Shown in pieces: positions 62,903 through 64,000 of a DNA stretch of 64,000 nt (position 1 is the stretch's first letter; every line of letters starts with the position of its first letter). The notes below the pieces were generated by a model. It made no database searches, was not told the DNA's origin, and saw nothing but the letters and a program-made list of their open reading frames with translations. Source of the stretch: JAHQVI01 sp963749875 (GTDB lineage Bacteria > Pseudomonadota > Alphaproteobacteria > Rhizobiales > Rhodomicrobiaceae); the NCBI GenBank assembly GCA_963749875.1, contig CAVVOX010000004.1, forward strand, positions 1 to 64,000, read 5' to 3'. Made by a program: the position numbers and the translations under genes.

Positions 62903-64000
62903 ATGGGAGACAAATATATGTCCACGCAGAATCCGGTTTTCATTCCCGGACCGACCAATATCCCGGAAGAGCTGCGCCGGGCCATCGACTATCCGTCGAT
63001 CGACCACCGCTCGGCCGTGTTCGTGGAGATGCTGAAGCCGGCTCTGGATGGTGTCAAACGCATTCTCAAGACGCAGCACGGCGAGACGATCATCTTCCCG
63101 GCGACGGGCACGGGCGCCTGGGAAGCGGCGGTCACCAACACCCTGTCGCCCGGCGACACCGTTCTCACCGGCCGTTACGGCATGTTCTGCGAGCGCTGGA
63201 TCGATCTGTGCAACCGGCACGGGCTCAAGGTCCAGATCATCGAGGAAGAGTGGGGCCGCGGCGCGCCTGTGGATCAGTTCGAGAAGGCGCTGAAAGCCGA
63301 CAACGCCCATTCGATCCGCGCCGTTCTCGTGACGCATAACGAGACTTCCACCGGCGTGCGTAGCGACGTCGCCGCCGTGCGCCGCGCACTCGATGCCGCA
63401 AACCACCCGGCGATGCTCTTCGTCGACGGCGTCAGCTCGATCGCCTCGATGGATTTCCGCATGGACGAATGGGGCGTCGACATCGCGATCACCGGGTCGC
63501 AGAAGGGGTTCATGCTGCCCGCCGGTCTGGCCATCCTCGGGATCAGCCGGAAGGCGAAAGAGGCCATGGCCTCGGCGAAATGCCCGCGCTGTTTTCTGGA
63601 TTTCCGCGACATGCTCCGCTCCTACCAGAATGGCGGGTTCCCCTACACGCCGCCGGTGAACCTGATCCGCGGGCTGGACGTGTCGATCCGGATGCTGGAG
63701 GCAGAAGGGCTCGACAATGTCTTTGCCCGGCATTTCCGCATCGCGGAGGGCGTGCGCAGAGCCGTTTCCGTCTGGAGCCTCAGATTGTGCGCACAGGAGC
63801 CGGAGCTTTATTCCGACACCGTCAGCACCATCCTCATGCCGCAGGGCTTCGACGGGACGAAGGTCGCCACCCATGCCGCCTCAAAATATGGCGTCGCTTT
63901 CGGCATCGGGCTGGGCAAGCTTGCCGGCAAGGTGTTCCGTATCGGCCATCTCGGCTCGATGACCGACGTCATGGCGCTGTGCGGCATCGCCACGGCGGAG
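62903..64000 (+). CDS. bhcA: L-aspartate:glyoxylate aminotransferase BhcA (3' end outside window)
   Basis: At least 366 codons of a class V PLP aminotransferase, open to the window edge. It opens NPVFIPGPTNIPEELRRAID, with ATGTGAWEAAVTNTLSPGD, THNETSTGVRSDVAAVRRAL, FVDGVSSI and the PLP lysine in AITGSQKGFMLP. These match BhcA of the beta-hydroxyaspartate cycle, which transfers the amino group of aspartate to glyoxylate giving glycine and oxaloacetate. Serine:glyoxylate aminotransferase is related but less likely given the adjacent bhcR. ATG 62903 has GAGGAAATC before it, and ATG 62918 is an alternative with GGGAGA. Confidence 0.88.
   Translation, partial: MGDKYMSTQNPVFIPGPTNIPEELRRAIDYPSIDHRSAVFVEMLKPALDGVKRILKTQHGETIIFPATGTGAWEAAVTNTLSPGDTVLTGRYGMFCERWIDLCNRHGLKVQIIEEEWGRGAPVDQFEKALKADNAHSIRAVLVTHNETSTGVRSDVAAVRRALDAANHPAMLFVDGVSSIASMDFRMDEWGVDIAITGSQKGFMLPAGLAILGISRKAKEAMASAKCPRCFLDFRDMLRSYQNGGFPYTPPVNLIRGLDVSIRMLEAEGLDNVFARHFRIAEGVRRAVSVWSLRLCAQEPELYSDTVSTILMPQGFDGTKVATHAASKYGVAFGIGLGKLAGKVFRIGHLGSMTDVMALCGIATAE

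Overview
This window is a chromosomal segment of an alphaproteobacterium, most likely of the Hyphomicrobiales (Rhizobiales). Several things point there: a PmtA-type methyltransferase, two phasins, a SuhB/MmgR-type small RNA between an N-formylglutamate amidohydrolase gene and an inositol-monophosphatase-family gene, a CycM-like cytochrome c, and the start of a beta-hydroxyaspartate cycle locus. I cannot name a genus. Most of the window is ordinary GC-rich housekeeping and transport DNA, broken by two accessory zones (about 15.8-19.6 kb and 51.0-61.9 kb).

Layout. 0-16 kb: tRNA-Met, PmtA-like methyltransferase, an IS5-family element, a GT39-type glycosyltransferase, mnmA, two phasins with a repeated operator motif upstream, an orphan histidine kinase, photolyase, N-formylglutamate amidohydrolase, a suhB/mmgR-like sRNA, a hisN-like phosphatase, an FAH-family enzyme, transketolase (two frameshifts) and a Nudix hydrolase. 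15.7-19.6 kb: tRNA-Ala followed by a low-GC patch in which one secreted-protein gene is interrupted by both an IS1380-family and an IS1595-family element. 19.7-29.6 kb: TfoX-like protein, lipid kinase and a form II CO-dehydrogenase-like operon (coxS-L-M, ybaK-like, coxD, coxE) with a convergent frameshifted coxG, then a flavin reductase. 29.9-41.6 kb: MFS exporter, a degenerate ABC ATPase, a Yej-type peptide importer with two binding proteins, two MITE-like palindromes and a membrane-anchored cytochrome c. 41.8-50.8 kb: kdsB-pheA, nudC, a patatin-like protein, small membrane proteins, sodB, isochorismatase, maf-yacG.

51.0-61.9 kb is a genomic island inserted in tRNA-Phe. The intact tRNA lies at its left end and a 67-bp near-identical copy of the tRNA 3' half lies at its right end. 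It carries broken integrase and resolvase genes and, as main cargo, a 1497-residue Pls/PosA-family non-ribosomal peptide synthetase with its own phosphopantetheinyl transferase directly upstream. Further cargo is an M23-like secreted protein, a small secreted protein and a membrane protein with a primase-like C-terminal segment. The synthetase has an acidic residue in its amino-acid pocket and an unusual tandem helical tail, so a cationic homopolymer or short peptide is a reasonable but untested guess for its product. Beyond the island lie bhcR and the 5' part of bhcA.

Two window-wide patterns stand out. A bipartite palindromic repeat occurs four times and supplies the stop codon of three neighbouring genes. 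Three separate frameshifts all sit where removal of one T would restore a GANTC (CcrM methylation) site, so those genes may be intact in the real genome.
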